Source: Crateriforma spongiae
GTDB lineage: Bacteria; Planctomycetota; Planctomycetia; Pirellulales; Pirellulaceae
Reading direction: 5' to 3'
DNA: 64,000 bases
Assembly: GCF_012290005.1 (NCBI RefSeq)
Contig: NZ_JAAXMS010000005.1
Coordinates: forward strand, 434,001-498,000
Position numbers and translations under genes: made by a program. Shown here in pieces: positions 1 to 15,000 of this stretch. The first letter of the stretch is position 1; each line of letters begins with the position of its first letter. The notes below the pieces were generated by a model. The model saw only the letters and a program-made list of their open reading frames with translations. It was not told the origin of the DNA and did no database searches.

Positions 1-3000
1 TCCGCGAAGTCTTGGATCTGTACAGCGAACGCATGGGCGTGCAGTTCATCGAAACCGAAGACAGCGGTCTGCAGATCGTCACCGGTGACTTGCGGGCCAT
101 CATCATCAACGCCGAAACGGGCAGCGGCCCGGACACGTCGTACAGTCTGTTCCGTGTCAACGAAGCCGATCCGTCGCGTGGCGTGTTGGTCTTCGACGGT
201 GCCGAATCATGGTTCGATGATTACGGTTTGTCTCCCGATGCACGTCCCAGTTTCTTTGTCGAAGCGGTTCGCGGCGTCGGCAACCTGTTGGGCATCGGTC
301 ACCTGTTCCATCTGCCCGAAGGGGTCGGCGCGGGCGGTTCGTCGCCGGACGAAGTTCGGTCGACGACTTTCAGCGATTTCTATCCGAATCTTCCTGTCGA
401 ACCGGAATTCCTTAGCCAAAGCGATGTCAGCTTGGGCCAGGCGTTGCACCGACCGGAAAGCAACGACGTCGATTTCTATTCGTTCAGCGCCAACGTCGAC
501 GGCGAAGTCCGCATTGAAACATTTGCCCAACGGTTGGACGGCAGCAGCCTGCTGGACACTCACCTGCAACTGTACCGTGTCGATCCGGCCACCGGTGCGT
601 ATGAACTGGTCGCGCAGAACGGCGACTTCTTCAGCAACGACAGCTACATCGCTTTGGACGTCGAAGCGGGCGATTACATCGTTGGTGTCAGCGCCGCGGG
701 TAACGAAAACTACAACGGCGAAGTCGCCAACAGCGGTCTGGGCGGACTGAGCGAAGGTCGTTACGAATTGCGGGTCACGTTCCAAGGCCAGGGCGGGACC
801 ACGATCACGGACACGACCGGGACGGAATTGGACGGGGACGCGGACGGCGTCGCCGGTGGTGATTTCAATTTCTGGTTCCAAACCGCACGCGATACCGCCA
901 GCCCGGCGGCCGATGAAGCTCGCGTGATTTACGTCGACAAGCTGGGACGTGACACGAACAACGGAACGTTGGGCGCGCCGTTGCAAACGATCAGCGCAGC
1001 ATTCGATGCGGCACGGCCTGGCGACATCGTGCGTCTATTGCCCAACGGTGGTGCGGACAACCTGATCCAAACCGTCGACGACAATGTGACCTACGAAATC
1101 GGTCGCGGCGGCACGAACAACTCGGTGCTGCGTGACGGATCGGAATTTGAGGTCCCTCAAGGCGTCACGGTGATGATCGACGCCGGTGCGATTTTGAAAT
1201 TGCAATCGGCCAAGATCAGCGTGGGCAGTGAATCGGTGGACGAAGACCGTTCGCTGGCGTCGCTGCAGATTTTGGGAACTCCGTTGCCGACCGACGATGA
1301 CGGGCAACCGTTGTTGGACGCTGCGGGCAACGTGTTCTTCACCGCGTACAACGATGAATCGATCGGCGTGGACACCAATCCGTTGCCGACCAGCCCACAA
1401 CCTGGCAACTGGGCCGGCATCGAATTCCGCAACGACTTTGATTACAGCGAAGGCCGACCGGTTTGGGAAAACGAAGGTATCTTCCTGGATTACGCTTCGC
1501 ACGCCGATATGAAGTACGGCGGGGGCAGCGTTTCGGCCAGCCGTCCGGTCGTCAACACGTTCACGATGTTGGAAAGCCGGCCGACGTTGATCTACAACAC
1601 GATCCAGTTTGCCGCCGACGCCGCGATGAGCGCGGATCCGGACAGCTTCCTGGAAACCAATTTCCACGGTCCGATTTTCCAACGCGTCGATCGCTTCACC
1701 AGCGACTATGACCGTGTCGGTCCGGAATTGTCGGGCAACCTGTTGCTGGACAACACGTTCAACGGATTGAACATTCGCATTGATACACCTGCCGGCGGTC
1801 AAACCGAACCGATGACCGTCAGCGGACGCTTGGACGACACCGACATCGTTCACCTGCTGTCGCAATCGCTGTTGATTCAAGGGCAACCCGGTGGACCGCA
1901 ACTGCTGGAAAACCGCCCCGACGTCTTGAACGTGACGTTGACGCAAACCACCGGCGGAACCCTGGTTGATGGGACCGCATATGACTATCGCGTCACCTAT
2001 GTGACCGCCGACGGCACCGAATCGTTGGCCAGTTTGCCGACCGTGATGGCAGTGGCCGATGCGGGCGGTGCAATTGAGATTCGCAATCTGCCGACCGCGC
2101 CGTCGTCATTCGCCGGACGCCGTTTGTATCGGTTGAATCCGGGCACCATGGAATATGAATTCGTGGCCTCGTTGGATCGCGGGACCACGTCGTTCTTGGA
2201 TACCGGCGAAACCCGTGGTGGTGTCCTGCCGGGTAACGGCATGAACGACACAACGCTGTTGCCACGATTCGACGCCCGATTGGCGGTTGATCCGGGCATC
2301 GTGGTCAAGATGCTGGGCGCACGTATCGAAGCCACCTTCGGCGCCGATTTCATTGCCGAAGGCGTTGACGGCCGCGAAGTGATCTTCACCAGCCGCGCCG
2401 ATGATACCTACGGTGCCGGCGGTACGTTCGACAGCAACAACGACGGCAGCATGCTGACACCCCAGCCGGGCGATTGGTCCGGCTTGGTGTTCCGCCAAGA
2501 CGCATCGGCCAGCCTGGATTACGCGCAAGTCGCCTACGGCGGTGGTCTGTCGTTGGTCGCCGGCGACGTGGTCGATTTCAACCCGATCGAAATTCTTCAA
2601 GCTGACGTCCGGATCGCTCATTCGACCATCCGCGACAATGCCGACGGGTTCACCACCAGCAGCACACGCAACGGTCGTGGATTCAATGATGAATCGACCA
2701 TCTTTGTTCGCGGCAGCCAGCCGATCATCGTGTCGAACACGATCATCGATAACGAAGGTGCCGCGATCAGCATCAACCCGGACGCCCTGGACTACACCGA
2801 TCGTTTGGATCACGGTCGATCGACGGGCCCGGTCGACATCGTCGATAGCGATCATGACAACCAAGGCCCGCTGATCGATGGCAACCGCCTGGCCGATAAC
2901 GGTTTGAACGGCTTGTTGGTTCGCAGCGAGATCTTGACCACCGAAAGCGTTTGGGACGACACCGATATCGTCCACATCGTCAACGGTGAAATCATCAGCA

Positions 3001-6000
3001 TGACGCATCACATCCGCAGCGGACTGCGGCTGAAGAGTGACGCGAACCAAAGTCTGGTGGTGAAGTTCGGCCCCAACGGCACGTTGGTCGGCAGCGGACG
3101 GCCGCTGGACATCACCGATCGCGTCGGCGGAACGTTGCAAGTCTTGGGGCAAGGCGGATTCCCCGTCATCATGACCTCGCTGGCCGATGACACCGTCGGT
3201 GCCGGGTTCACGCCGGCCGGAATCGCGCAAACCGATACGGACAATGCGGCCGCAACGCCGGCACCTGGCGACTGGATCGGCTTGCAACTGGAATCGTACG
3301 TCAACGATCGCAACGTCGCCTTCATCACCGAAAGTGAACGTGCGATCGATGCGGCGATCAACGACAACGCCGCAGCCAATGACGCGCAAGTCGTCGGGTT
3401 GCTGGCACGTGACGAAAAATCAGGCGATGAAACCGCCCGGTTGGGATTCAACATCCGGGGTGCATTGGCCAATCCAGATGATCAAGACGTCTACCGATTT
3501 GATGCCGCCGGTGGCACCGAAGTCTTCATCGACATCGATGACACCACGTTCGGACTGGACACGGTTGTCGAGCTGATTGATGTGAACAATCGCGTCTTGG
3601 CCAGCAGTGACAACTCGTTCGAAGAAATCAGCGATCCGTCGCAGCTGTTCAGCATTCTGCCTGAAAGTGCCGTCGAACCGCTTTATCGCAGCGGCACGGG
3701 CCAAACGGAATCTCCGAACATTCTGGACGCCGGATTCCGCGTCGTCTTGGACGGTTCGGCCAGCACGACCAACAGCTACTACGTTCGCGTTCGCACCGCC
3801 GACGGAAAGTCGTCGGGACAATACCAACTGTCGATCCGATTGCGTGAAGCCGACGAGATTGCCGGTTCAACGATCCAGTTGGCCGACATCCGCTATGCAA
3901 CCGACGCGATCACCGTCAGCGGCGCGCCGCTGCATTCGCCCTTGGCCGGTGATGCCAGCGAATCATTGGTCTACACGGGCGGCGGCCGAGGCTATGACGC
4001 CAACGCGACGGTGCTGAACTGGAGCCCTGCGATCGCCGACCAACTGGGCAACCTGATGACGTCCGATCGCGGATCGTTGGTCGTCAATGGTGAAATCGGT
4101 AACAGCCAAAACGTCACCGCCGCCGCGCGCGTCAACGATTTGGACGTCTATCAAGTCGACTTGTTCAACCAGCAACTGGAACCGGACGTCTTCAACAGCG
4201 AACAGCGGTTTGTTCAAGCCACTTTCGACATCGACTATGCCGATGGTTTGGGCCGCGTCAACACGTCGTTGGCGGTCTATGATTCCACCGGTCGTCTGAT
4301 CCTGCACAGCCGCGACAGCAACGTTGCCGATGACCAGGGGCAACCCACCGCGGGCGTCGACACTGAAAACCTGACCGCCGGTTCGGCGGGAACCGCCGAT
4401 GCCTACATTGGTCCTGTTGAATTGCCCGAAGGCACCTATTACGTCGTCGTCAGTAACGCGTCGGCGGTGCCAGAGGCTCTGGGACAGTTCTTCGATCCCG
4501 ATTCGGCCCACACCAACGTGCGGTTGCAGCCGATCAATTCGCTGCGGCGAATCGCCGATGACAATCTGGACGGCACGCTCGGCTGGACAGCTGATGAACC
4601 GGTCGTTCCTCTGTTCAATACCGGTGGAATTGGTGACTCGCCCATCGTCGAATATTCGCTGGAAGATGTCCGGCTGTTCGTCGGTTTAGAAAGCAACATC
4701 GGTGGCGGTCAAGAAGACAGCACGCTGGTTTCGTTCAACCCGTTCACTGGAACGCTTGATCGGTTGATCGGCGACTGGGATCAGGCACACGGTGACATCG
4801 CGATGCGTCGCGACGGAACCCTTTACACCTACACGACGGATCCGCCAGAAGGCAGCAATTATCAATCGGGCAACATCGGTAACTATCTGCGGATCAGTAC
4901 GACCGATGCATCGGAAACCAACATTGGTGACGATAGCCTGACCTTCTATCGCACCAACCAGGGCGGTAACGGCGTCGAAGTCGACACCGGCCAAAACAGC
5001 GACGATTCAACGTTCATCGTCGAAGCGATGGCGTTCCGAGCCAATGACAATGGTCTGGGCAACGGCAGCATCAATAACACCGCGGCGATCAATCAAAATG
5101 ATCGTTTCGTTGCGATTGGTAACCGACGCATTGCTCGCGACCCCACCATTCCCGTGGGTGCGACCGAAAACATTCTGTATCTGATGCAGACGACCTCGGG
5201 ACAAGCGACACGGCGGGGTTCACTCAATGGTCAAGACATCCAGTACGGACAATCGCCATACAACATCCGATACGGTGCCGCGGAAAACCGTCCGGAGATG
5301 GGGATCGTGGATACCGGCAACTATCTGGGGAATAACGGCGATGGCGGGATCATCACCGGGGTCGATTATTTGCCCGACGGTCCGTCTACCGAAATGGTCG
5401 CGGTCACCGACAACGGTGGCGTTCACGTCTTTGACTACACCGTCAATCAGCCCGCATTGTTCGGCGACCTTGTCGGGTACAACGAAGTCATCCCGACCGA
5501 GTACTACGGTCAACTGGAACCGCATCCGGAACATGGCGTCACCACGCTGACGTTTTCGGGATTGGAATTCGGACCTCGGGGTGTTGCGAATGGTGAACTG
5601 CGTAATGTGCTGTTTGCCACCACCGCCGATGGATGGTTGTATGCCTTTGAATTGGATTCCGTGACACAGTCACTGGTACCGTCATACGTCTTCTACAACG
5701 GACGCAGCGCGGTTCCGTTGGTGACGACCACGGGCATCGCATCCCCGACCACGACCGGTCTGGCTTTCAGCACGCTGGAAGCGGCACCCTGGCACACGAC
5801 GACCGACCGACGCAACGATGGCGGTCACGGCTTCAGCGACGCGCCGTACGACAACAGCCGTCTGCAAGTTAACAATGCCGGCAATAGTTTCTATTACGGC
5901 TTTGAAATCGACAATAACCAAGCCAACAACACGCTGGAACGTCCCGAGGGTGACCCGCTGGGGCAATTGGCACCCGGTGGATCTCACGGCACGATCATCT

Positions 6001-9000
6001 CCAATGCGTTCAGCCTGGAAGGTTACAGCAGCAACGACAAGCCGACCGTCTACTTCAATTACTTCTTGGAAGTGGAAGCGGACGATGATTACGTTCCGAA
6101 CTCTCGCAACCAGAACGATGCACTTCGCGTGTTCGCTTCCGGTGACGATGGCGTTTGGCACTTGTTGGCGACCAACGACAATTATCGAAGTGCCTCGGGG
6201 GTCGATGAGTACGACTACTTCGCGACCTCGGGGATTCCCGTTCAAGAGATCTTTGACGACAGCGGAACCTGGCGTCAGGCTCGCATCGACATTTCGCCGC
6301 TGGCCGGCAACGAGAATGTTCGGCTGCGATTTGATTTCAGCACCGACGGAACGATGCGTGCTCACGCGGGTTCGGTCGAACTGGTGGCCGTGCCGGGCGA
6401 CGAAATCCCGGACAACAGCACGGTGGTCGCCACGACGCAAACCGGTATCGGCACCGAAACGGTCGTGCTGGAAAACATCGTCGGCCAAGACATCATCGTT
6501 CCGGATGGTTCACAACTGACCGATGGAGATCAGTTCATCGTTCAAAGCCCAACTGGGAATGTCACTGCGACGTTCCGTGAAGGCCCGCTGGCAACCGACC
6601 CGTTGCCGGGTGAAATCGTCTTCCTGCCGACATCGACCGCCGACGAGGTGGCTCAAGCCGTTGTCGCCGGACTGCCGAAACTGTTGCGTCCGTACAACGA
6701 TGGTGGTGGTCGCGTCAGTTTGTTGGCGGCGACGAACGTCGTCCCGGTGGGCAACGCCCCGATCGGGCTGAACACGACCGTCAAGTTGGATAACACGTTC
6801 GATTCAATTGTTGCGGCCAGCGGCGAACGACTGGCCAGTGGCGAGTCGATTGATGTTTCCATCGGTGGCAATACGACGACGATCACTTTCGTGACTGCAG
6901 CCGAAAGCACTGGTGCGACTGGCGAAATCATCTTTGACGGCACAGAAACCGCCGAGGACATTGCATCTGCGATCTATGCAGCCCTACCGTTTGAGACGGG
7001 AGCCTACCTGGATGCGGAACGAGTGGTCTTTACGCAACCAGTGACGGTAACTGTGAACCCGTCGACCACGAAGATCGTTGTGGTCGATCCATTGACCGTT
7101 AGCGAAGGCAGAATGACGGTTCAAATCCCTGCCGATCCGGCTGCGGATATCAACAATGACGAATTCTTGCGGATCACCGGTCCTTCAGGGACAGAGTATG
7201 TCATCGATTTTCAAGACGATGATTTTCCGTTTAATCAGCCGGGAGTCGTCTACAAGCAAAATGGCGATGAACTTCTAGTCGCAGAACGACTGTTCAACGC
7301 GATCAATGGTCTGGATGTGACCGGTGAGCTTGGTGCAATTCTTGACGGTGATACCGTTTCAGTTTTCGCCACGTCGATCACTCAGGACGAAGATTCACAG
7401 TTCACGTATGCAACCGTCACGGATACCGACAGCCGTCTGCAGATTCAAATTCCTGATGCGGTGGATCTTCGCTCCGGCGAACAATTGTTGGTCAGCGACG
7501 GAACGGACTTCGCAACTCTGACGTTCGTCGAACAAGGCCAAATTCCTCCCACTGCTTTCAATCTGGTCTACTTTGACGACAGTCAAACGGGTGCCGACCT
7601 GTTCGACCAAGTCATTCAGCTCTTGCGTGGCGCTGATATCAACGCCTATCAGTCGCCGGATGGCTTGGGCGTCAATGTTGTGGTAGATCCCGCCCCGGAT
7701 CTCGGACTGACAGACCCACCAGTCGCTTTCATTTCCACTGATCCGTTCTATACGGCCTTGGATACCGATGACGTCGACACCAGTGTTGTGCCAATCACGT
7801 TGCCCGGTGGTGATCGATTGGTCGATGGTGAAACTATCACCCTGGTTGCCAAGAACGATCCGACCGCGGCCAACGCCCAAACGATCACGTTTGTGTTAGA
7901 CGATGGCATGACCATGGCGGGACCCAATGAGGTCCTGTTCTTGCCAACCGACACCGGTGCGGACATCGCAGAAGCCCTGTGGGAGGTCATTGATCCGCAG
8001 TTCCAGGCCGTGCAAAGCACCGGCAATGTGCTGTACTTGATCTATGGTCGCTCGGCTTCGGTCCAAGCGGGATCCGCAATTGTTTCGTTCTCGCCTTCAG
8101 TACCCGGCGCGATCGCGGTTCAGCTTGATTCGACCATGAACAGCTTCGCGGTCGCCGACCAATTGCGGATTTCGATCGCCGAAGGCTTCGGCGCGGTGAC
8201 CGCCGACGACGGCATCAGCAAAGCAACGATTGACCAATATGCGTTGGTCGGTGGCGATCGGATTCGTATTTTCCAGACCTCGTTCAGTAGTGTCGGACCG
8301 TACGGGCTTAGCACCGCGCTGCCCGGTGACGAATTCGGTGAAACCGTTTCCACCAGTTTCACTGCGACCAATCAGATTCGATCGCAGGGGGCGGCTAACA
8401 ATGAAGTCGAAGGTGTTTACATCGACGACATCATCATCGGGTTCGCCGAACGCGGTGAAATGGTCCTGGATGCACCAACGAACGTCTTTGACTTCATCAA
8501 CAACCCGGAAACCACACGTGGTTCGACCCAGCCGGAACGACCCAATGAGATTTTGGTCGGTGAATACTCGCTGGAAATCCGCGCCTCTGACGAGTTCGGC
8601 GTGCCCACCGACGCTGCTGTCGCGTTGGGATTGACAACGCCCGCTGGAACCGGACGCAGTTTTGATACCAACGACCGTTTGACCGAAGGCGCGGTGACAC
8701 TGTTCACCCAAGCGGGCCAGTATCTGCAGGACGGTGACACGTTCGTGCTGTACGACGGTACCAATTCGCTGACCTTTGAATTCGACGACGTTCTGCAGCC
8801 TGGCATCGCCGACGGAAATGTTCGTGTGGTGTTCGACGCCAGCGAAGACGAACCACAGTACATCGCCGTTGCCATTCGCAATGCGATCAATTCGCCACAG
8901 GTGCAAGAGGTCTTGGACATCGTCGCGGCGACCTATGACAGCGACGACAGCAACAACGTTCCGGGTGAAAGCATCACGACCGGAAATCGGGTCGAATTGT

Positions 9001-12000
9001 TCGGCGAAGACATCCAGGTCAACCCGGGCGGTGGCCGATTCATCCGCATGGATCTGGTGGCCGAGGAAACCTATCAAGGTCGTGCGACATCACGCACGAT
9101 GCCGATGGTCGACCACGACACGCAAACGGTGACCTACGTCACTGTGGGTGATTCACTGGCACGTTCGGCCGTTTCGGGATACGTCGATGGCGATACCGAT
9201 GTCTTGGTCGCCACTGGCAAAATTGGTGATCGTGTCGACGAAGCGATCAATGCGACCGCCTTCGGAGCCACGCCGGTTTTGGACACCGACAGTGTTCGCA
9301 TCTATTTGTCGATGAACCAAGTGATCGACATCGATTTGGATACCTTTGGGTACACGAAAGACAATTCGTTCTTTTCGGCTGAATTGTCCGTCTTCGACGG
9401 CGATGAAACGTTACTGGCGTCTGCCAATTCAGGATTCGCTCCGGGCGAATCACAGCAGGGCGTGTTCTTGACGTTTACGGCGCCCGCCGATGGCTACTAC
9501 GACATCCAGGTGGCGAGCGTCGACGTGGTTGGTGGCGAATACGCGTTGACGGTTCGCCCGCATGCCGCGACCAACGATCTGATTCCCGATCGCGACGTCT
9601 TGATCGTCGACTACCAGACCGGTCAAACGGACGAGAATCGAGAGCGCGATCAGGGGCAAATCCTGATCAGCGGCAACTTCATCAGCCATTCAGCCAACTA
9701 CGGCATCAGCGCGACCGCGGGCGATCGTGGCCAAGCACAGGTTGCCGGTGGAGCGGCCGATGATCTGGCGCGACCGGGATCGGCGGCACTCCGTCGAAAC
9801 GTCAATCCGGAATCGCAAATTCCCGGCGCTGTTTTGACCAACAACGTCGTCTACGACAGTGGTGTCGGCGGCATCTTGTTCGCCGGCGGAACCCAGAATG
9901 CGGGTCAAAGCCCCGCACCGGTTTCTTACGGACGCATCGTCAACAACACGGTTGTCGGAAACGGCAGCGGCAGCGGCATCACGGTGGAAAGCTCCGCCGC
10001 GCCGACCTTGCTGAACAATGTCGTGACGAACTTTGCGACCGGTATCGACGTCGACGCTTCCAGCGAAAACGCCGGCACGGTGATCGGTGCGAACGCTTTC
10101 CAAGACAACGGGAACAACGCGACGGTTCCGCTGTCGGCGCAGTCGATCGTGATCCCGTCGGGCACGCCGGTCTTTGCCGACCCGGCCCGTGAAATCTACA
10201 TCCCGGCAATGGGATCGCAGATCATCGACAGTTCGGTGGCCGAATTGGCCGACCGCAGCGATTTGTTCTTGACGGTCAAGGAACCGTCGGGCATTTCGCC
10301 GTCGCCCATCATCGCCCCGGGCTTTGACGCCTATGGCCAGCCCCGTATCGATGACCCGACGGTCTCGTCGCCGGGCGGTGTCGGTGGCAACGTGTTCATC
10401 GATCGTGGTGCAATCGACCGGTCGGATTCGACGCGACCCATCGCAGTATTGACCACGCCGCAAGACGCGATCGGTTCGATCGTCCCCGATGGTGATGGTG
10501 ACCCCGACGAATCATTCGTTCGCTTGGCGATGGGAACGGTTGAGTTCTTTGAGCTGCAGTTGCTGGATGAAAACGGCACCGGTCCCGATGGAGCAACCAT
10601 CACCGAGGAAAGCGTGCTGTTGACCGAAAACGGTCGCCGGCTGATCCCGGGAGTCGACTTTACGTTCGGCTACAGCGACAACAGTCGTACGATTCGTTTG
10701 ACCCCGTTGGCCGGATTGTGGAATCCCGATGCGGTCTATGAAATCACGCTGAACAATAGCGAACGGATCGCCTACGACGCGCCCGCCGGAAATCAGATCA
10801 CCGATGGCGACCAGTTGGTCATCACCGATGCGTCGGGCAACGAGTCGGTCTTTGAGTTCGAATCCGGGTATGTGCTGAATATTCCAACGCCGAAATCGGT
10901 GTCGGTCGGCGCACCGGCCGATTTCCAAGACGGTGATTTCTTCACCATCACGGCACCCGATGGCACCAGCCAGCGATTTGAGTTCAACAAAGCCGGTGCG
11001 GTACAAACCGGCAACGTGGAAATCGACATCTCCACCGCTGGTACCGTGGTCGGCGTGCGTGACGCGATCCTTGCGGCTTTGTCAGATCCCGCGATCATCT
11101 CGATGTTGGACATCGCCCCGGTGGCGGTCGGTCAAAGTGATATCCAGTTGGGCTTCACGTCGAACCATGCGATCAGCGGAACGGTTGCCGGGTTGACGAT
11201 CTTTGGTTCCGACCAAGCGGTCGAAGACGGCGATATCTTCAGCTACACCGGCAACGGCAACACGGTCAACTTCGAACTGACCTTTGACGATGATCCGGTC
11301 GCCGGCACCAACGTTGCGGTCCGCTTGGAACGAACCGATACGCCCGACGAAATGGCGGCCAAGATTGCCGCGGTCGTTGCCGCCCAGCCTTTGGGACTGG
11401 ACGGTGCCCAGGCTATCGGCGACGGATCGATCCTGTTGGGCGGAACCGCCCAAGACAGCTTGTCGATCGGCAACATTGCGATCCAGACGATCGGCATGGC
11501 CGGTGTCACGGGATCGCTGATGATCACCGTTCCCTCGGGTACGACGGGTTCGGCGGTCAACGGTCAAACCTTCACCGTGACCAACGGAACTTTGTCCGAA
11601 ACGTTCCAGTTGAACACCGATCCGAACGCGACGTCCGCCAACCGTTTGGTGACCTTCGATGCGGCGGCGACGGCCAACGAAATCGCGTCGGTCATCGCCA
11701 GCGAAATCGGCATCGCATTCACCGGAACGCTTTCACCGACCGCCAACGGTAATGTGATTGCACTGGGTGAACAGGCCGCGATCCCGCCGGCCGGTCAGTC
11801 GCAGGTGTCCGCATCGGTCGACGTCGGCACCAGTGCGTTGGTGGTTGACGGTGTCAGTGGTGGCGCGATCCCGGTCCGGTTCTTGCCGACGGCCGATTTC
11901 AGTCCGCTGGCGGTCGCCGCCACGCTGGTCGAAGCGGTGCGTTTGTCGCCGCTGGACAGCGAAACGTTCTCGCCCGGTGGCGGAACGATTCTGTTCAGCC

Positions 12001-15000
12001 AAACCGAATCGATCATTGGTATCGGTTCCGACGGCCAGCCGGTCGACGTGGCATCGATTGTTCCCGCAGTTTCGGATCTTGCCGGCAATCCGGTAGCGCC
12101 GAACCGGGACAACCAGGAAACGCGATTCACGATCATCATGCCCGAAGTCAAATTCGACTTCGGCGACGCGCCGCAATCGGGCGGCCTGTCCTATCCGACG
12201 ATGTTGGACGTCAACGGTGCACGTCACGCTTTGACCAACACGACCTCGGTCATCTTGGGATCGTTGATCGACAGCGAACCGGATGGCCAGCCATCGCCGG
12301 GTGCCGACGATGATCGTTTGCCGGTGGCGGTGACGCAGTCCGATTCGTTGTTCGCGATCACCGATCTGGGTGACGGAACAACCGAAATGGAATTGGTACA
12401 AGCACCCGCCGGACGCGAAACATTGACTGTCAATATCGACGGCACGGTTTTCACGTTGGAATTCATCCGCGTGGTCGATAACCCGACGGGCAATAACCTG
12501 CCGGTTGTCTTTGCCGACGGTGAATCGCTTAGCAGCATTGCGACGAAGACGTTCACGGTGATCCGCGGACAACTGGATTCGTTCGGCGGATCCGTCGTCG
12601 GCAGCATCGGCGATCCCGATGATGCGATCTTCAGTCTGACTGCAATTGACGACGAAGACGGTGTATCAACGGGAACCTTCACCGCCCTCAACGGCGACGT
12701 GTTGACGGTCTTTGCGACGCCGGGATCCAGCGGCACGTTGACCGCGGATGAAGTCGTCGGATTCTTGAACAAGGCCGACTCGGCCGGTACGCCGATCGCC
12801 ATCACGGTCACCGGAACGGGCTTGTTGGACGGATGGATCGATTTCAACGCCGACGGCGACTTCAATGACGACGGCGAACAGATCTTCCGCAGCGAACCTG
12901 TGACCACCGGTGTCAATTCGCTGACCGTTCAAGTCCCGATGACAGCCATCGAAGGCGAAACTTGGATGCGTCTGCGTGTCAGCGACAGCGGCAACCTGGG
13001 GCCGGACGGCGTTAGCGTCGGTGGCGAAGTCGAAGACTATGAAGTCTCCGTGCGATCGATCGCACCGGCGATGCCCGTGGACGATTCCTATCTGGGCATG
13101 TTGGACGAAGACAACACGTTGGAGATCACCGACCAAGCGTCCGGCTTGCTGATCAACGACACCAACCTGGACACGCAATTGTTGCCCGTCGGTGCGTTCA
13201 TCGTCGACCAGCCGGCCAACGGGGTGGTGGAGATGATCGATCCGTTTTCCGGAACGTTCCGCTACACACCGAACCAGGACTTCAACGGCACGGACACTTT
13301 CACCTATCGCTTGGGCACCCAAGAAATGGTGGGTGATGCGGTCTTGGCCGCTTCCCCGACCGCGACGGTGACGATCGACGTGCAACCGGTCAACGACGAT
13401 CCGGTGTTCGATGCACAAACGATGTTGGAATTGCTGGAACGTGACGTCGCGGACGACACGATCACGATTCCCGGCGTCATCACCAATGCGGCCGCCGGTC
13501 CTCCCACTGCGGAAGACGAATTGGCCAACCAGACGGTGACGTTGTCGATCGTCGGTGTGACCGAAACGCCGGGACTGATGCAGACGGCGACGCAGATCAC
13601 CCAAGACGGCGATTTGATCGTCGACCCGGCACCCAACGCCTACGGCACCGCGGAGTATGTGATCCAAGTCAGCGACGGCATTGTCGACCTGACGACGACG
13701 GTCACCGTGGTGGTCCAGCCGGTCAACGATCCGCCGCAGATCGATCCGTCGGTCGCCGGCCAGTCGGACATGGCCGGTCCGGACGATCAGTACAGCGTGT
13801 CGGCGGTCGATGGTTCGATCACCTACACCCTGAGCGAAGACAATTCGGCCGACCCGAATTCCGACAGCTTCTTCATTCCGCTTCAGCAAGACGGCTCTGC
13901 CGCCGGATACGCCCGAATCGGTCTGATGGACGTCTTTGTCGCCGGCCCGCCCAACGAGTTGGCGAATCTGCCCGGTGGTAACCAGATTTTGGAATTGGAT
14001 CGGATTGATTTGACGACCGCACGTGGCGGCACGTTGACGCCGGTTGCCGACGGCGGGCAAATCATCGGCTTCAACTACGTCCCACCGGTTGATTTGAATT
14101 CCGATGTGGTCCAGTTCGACCAGTTCACCTATGACGTCATCGACGACAATCCCAATGGCGGCGAAACCTATTCGCTGGATCAGGGAATGTTGGTGGAGGA
14201 CCGGCTGACCGCAAGCAACACCGTCTTGTTGGTCTTGAACCCAGTCAACGACGCGCCGCAGTTCAATCTTCCGCAGGGCTTGGTCCAGGTCGAAGAAGAC
14301 AGCACACGTCGTGTGTTCAACAACTTCGCGACCGGCATTGCCGCGGCATCGCCTGTGACCGCGTTTGATGAAATCGACGCGATCAGCGGCCAGAACGTGT
14401 TCTTCGAATTGACGCCACTGGACTTCAACACCGCGGACATGGCGGACTTCTTCAGCGAAGCCCCAATGATTTCCGCCGGTGGCGACCTGGTCTTCCAGCC
14501 GGCCGCCGACGTGTTCGGCAGCTTTGATTTCGACGTCGTGCTGTTCGACGATGGTGCCGACGATCCCAGCCGTGGTGACATCAACCGGTCGGCCGCGATG
14601 ACGTTGACGATCGAAATCTTGCCGATCAACGACCCGCCGATGTTAGTGGATCCGAATCAACCGTTGTCCTACATGGTGGACGAAGACGGATCGATCGAAA
14701 TTCCGGTCGGTGGCGACGGCATCACGATGGGCATGTTGGACCAATTCGTCGTCGGACCGGCCAACGAAGCGGCTGACATCGCACCCGAAGTCGGCGGCAA
14801 TCAAACGCTGGCCTTGGCACGTCCGTATCCGATCGCAACCGCGGCCGGTGGAACGCTGACGCCTGTCTTGGACGGCAGCAATGAAGTCGTTGCCCTGCGG
14901 TACACCCCGCGTGAAAACTTCACCGGTGCTGATTCCTTCATCTACACCGTGACCGACGACGGCCAGACGGCTGTCGCCGGTGGTCCGGTGGTGGACGATC

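Noticed and set aside
2106-3389. Long minus-strand frames opposite the giant gene (also 207-986, 12666-14060 and 14643-16115)
   Set aside because: They follow from the high-GC codon bias of the sense gene and show low-complexity, Arg-rich translations without motifs.
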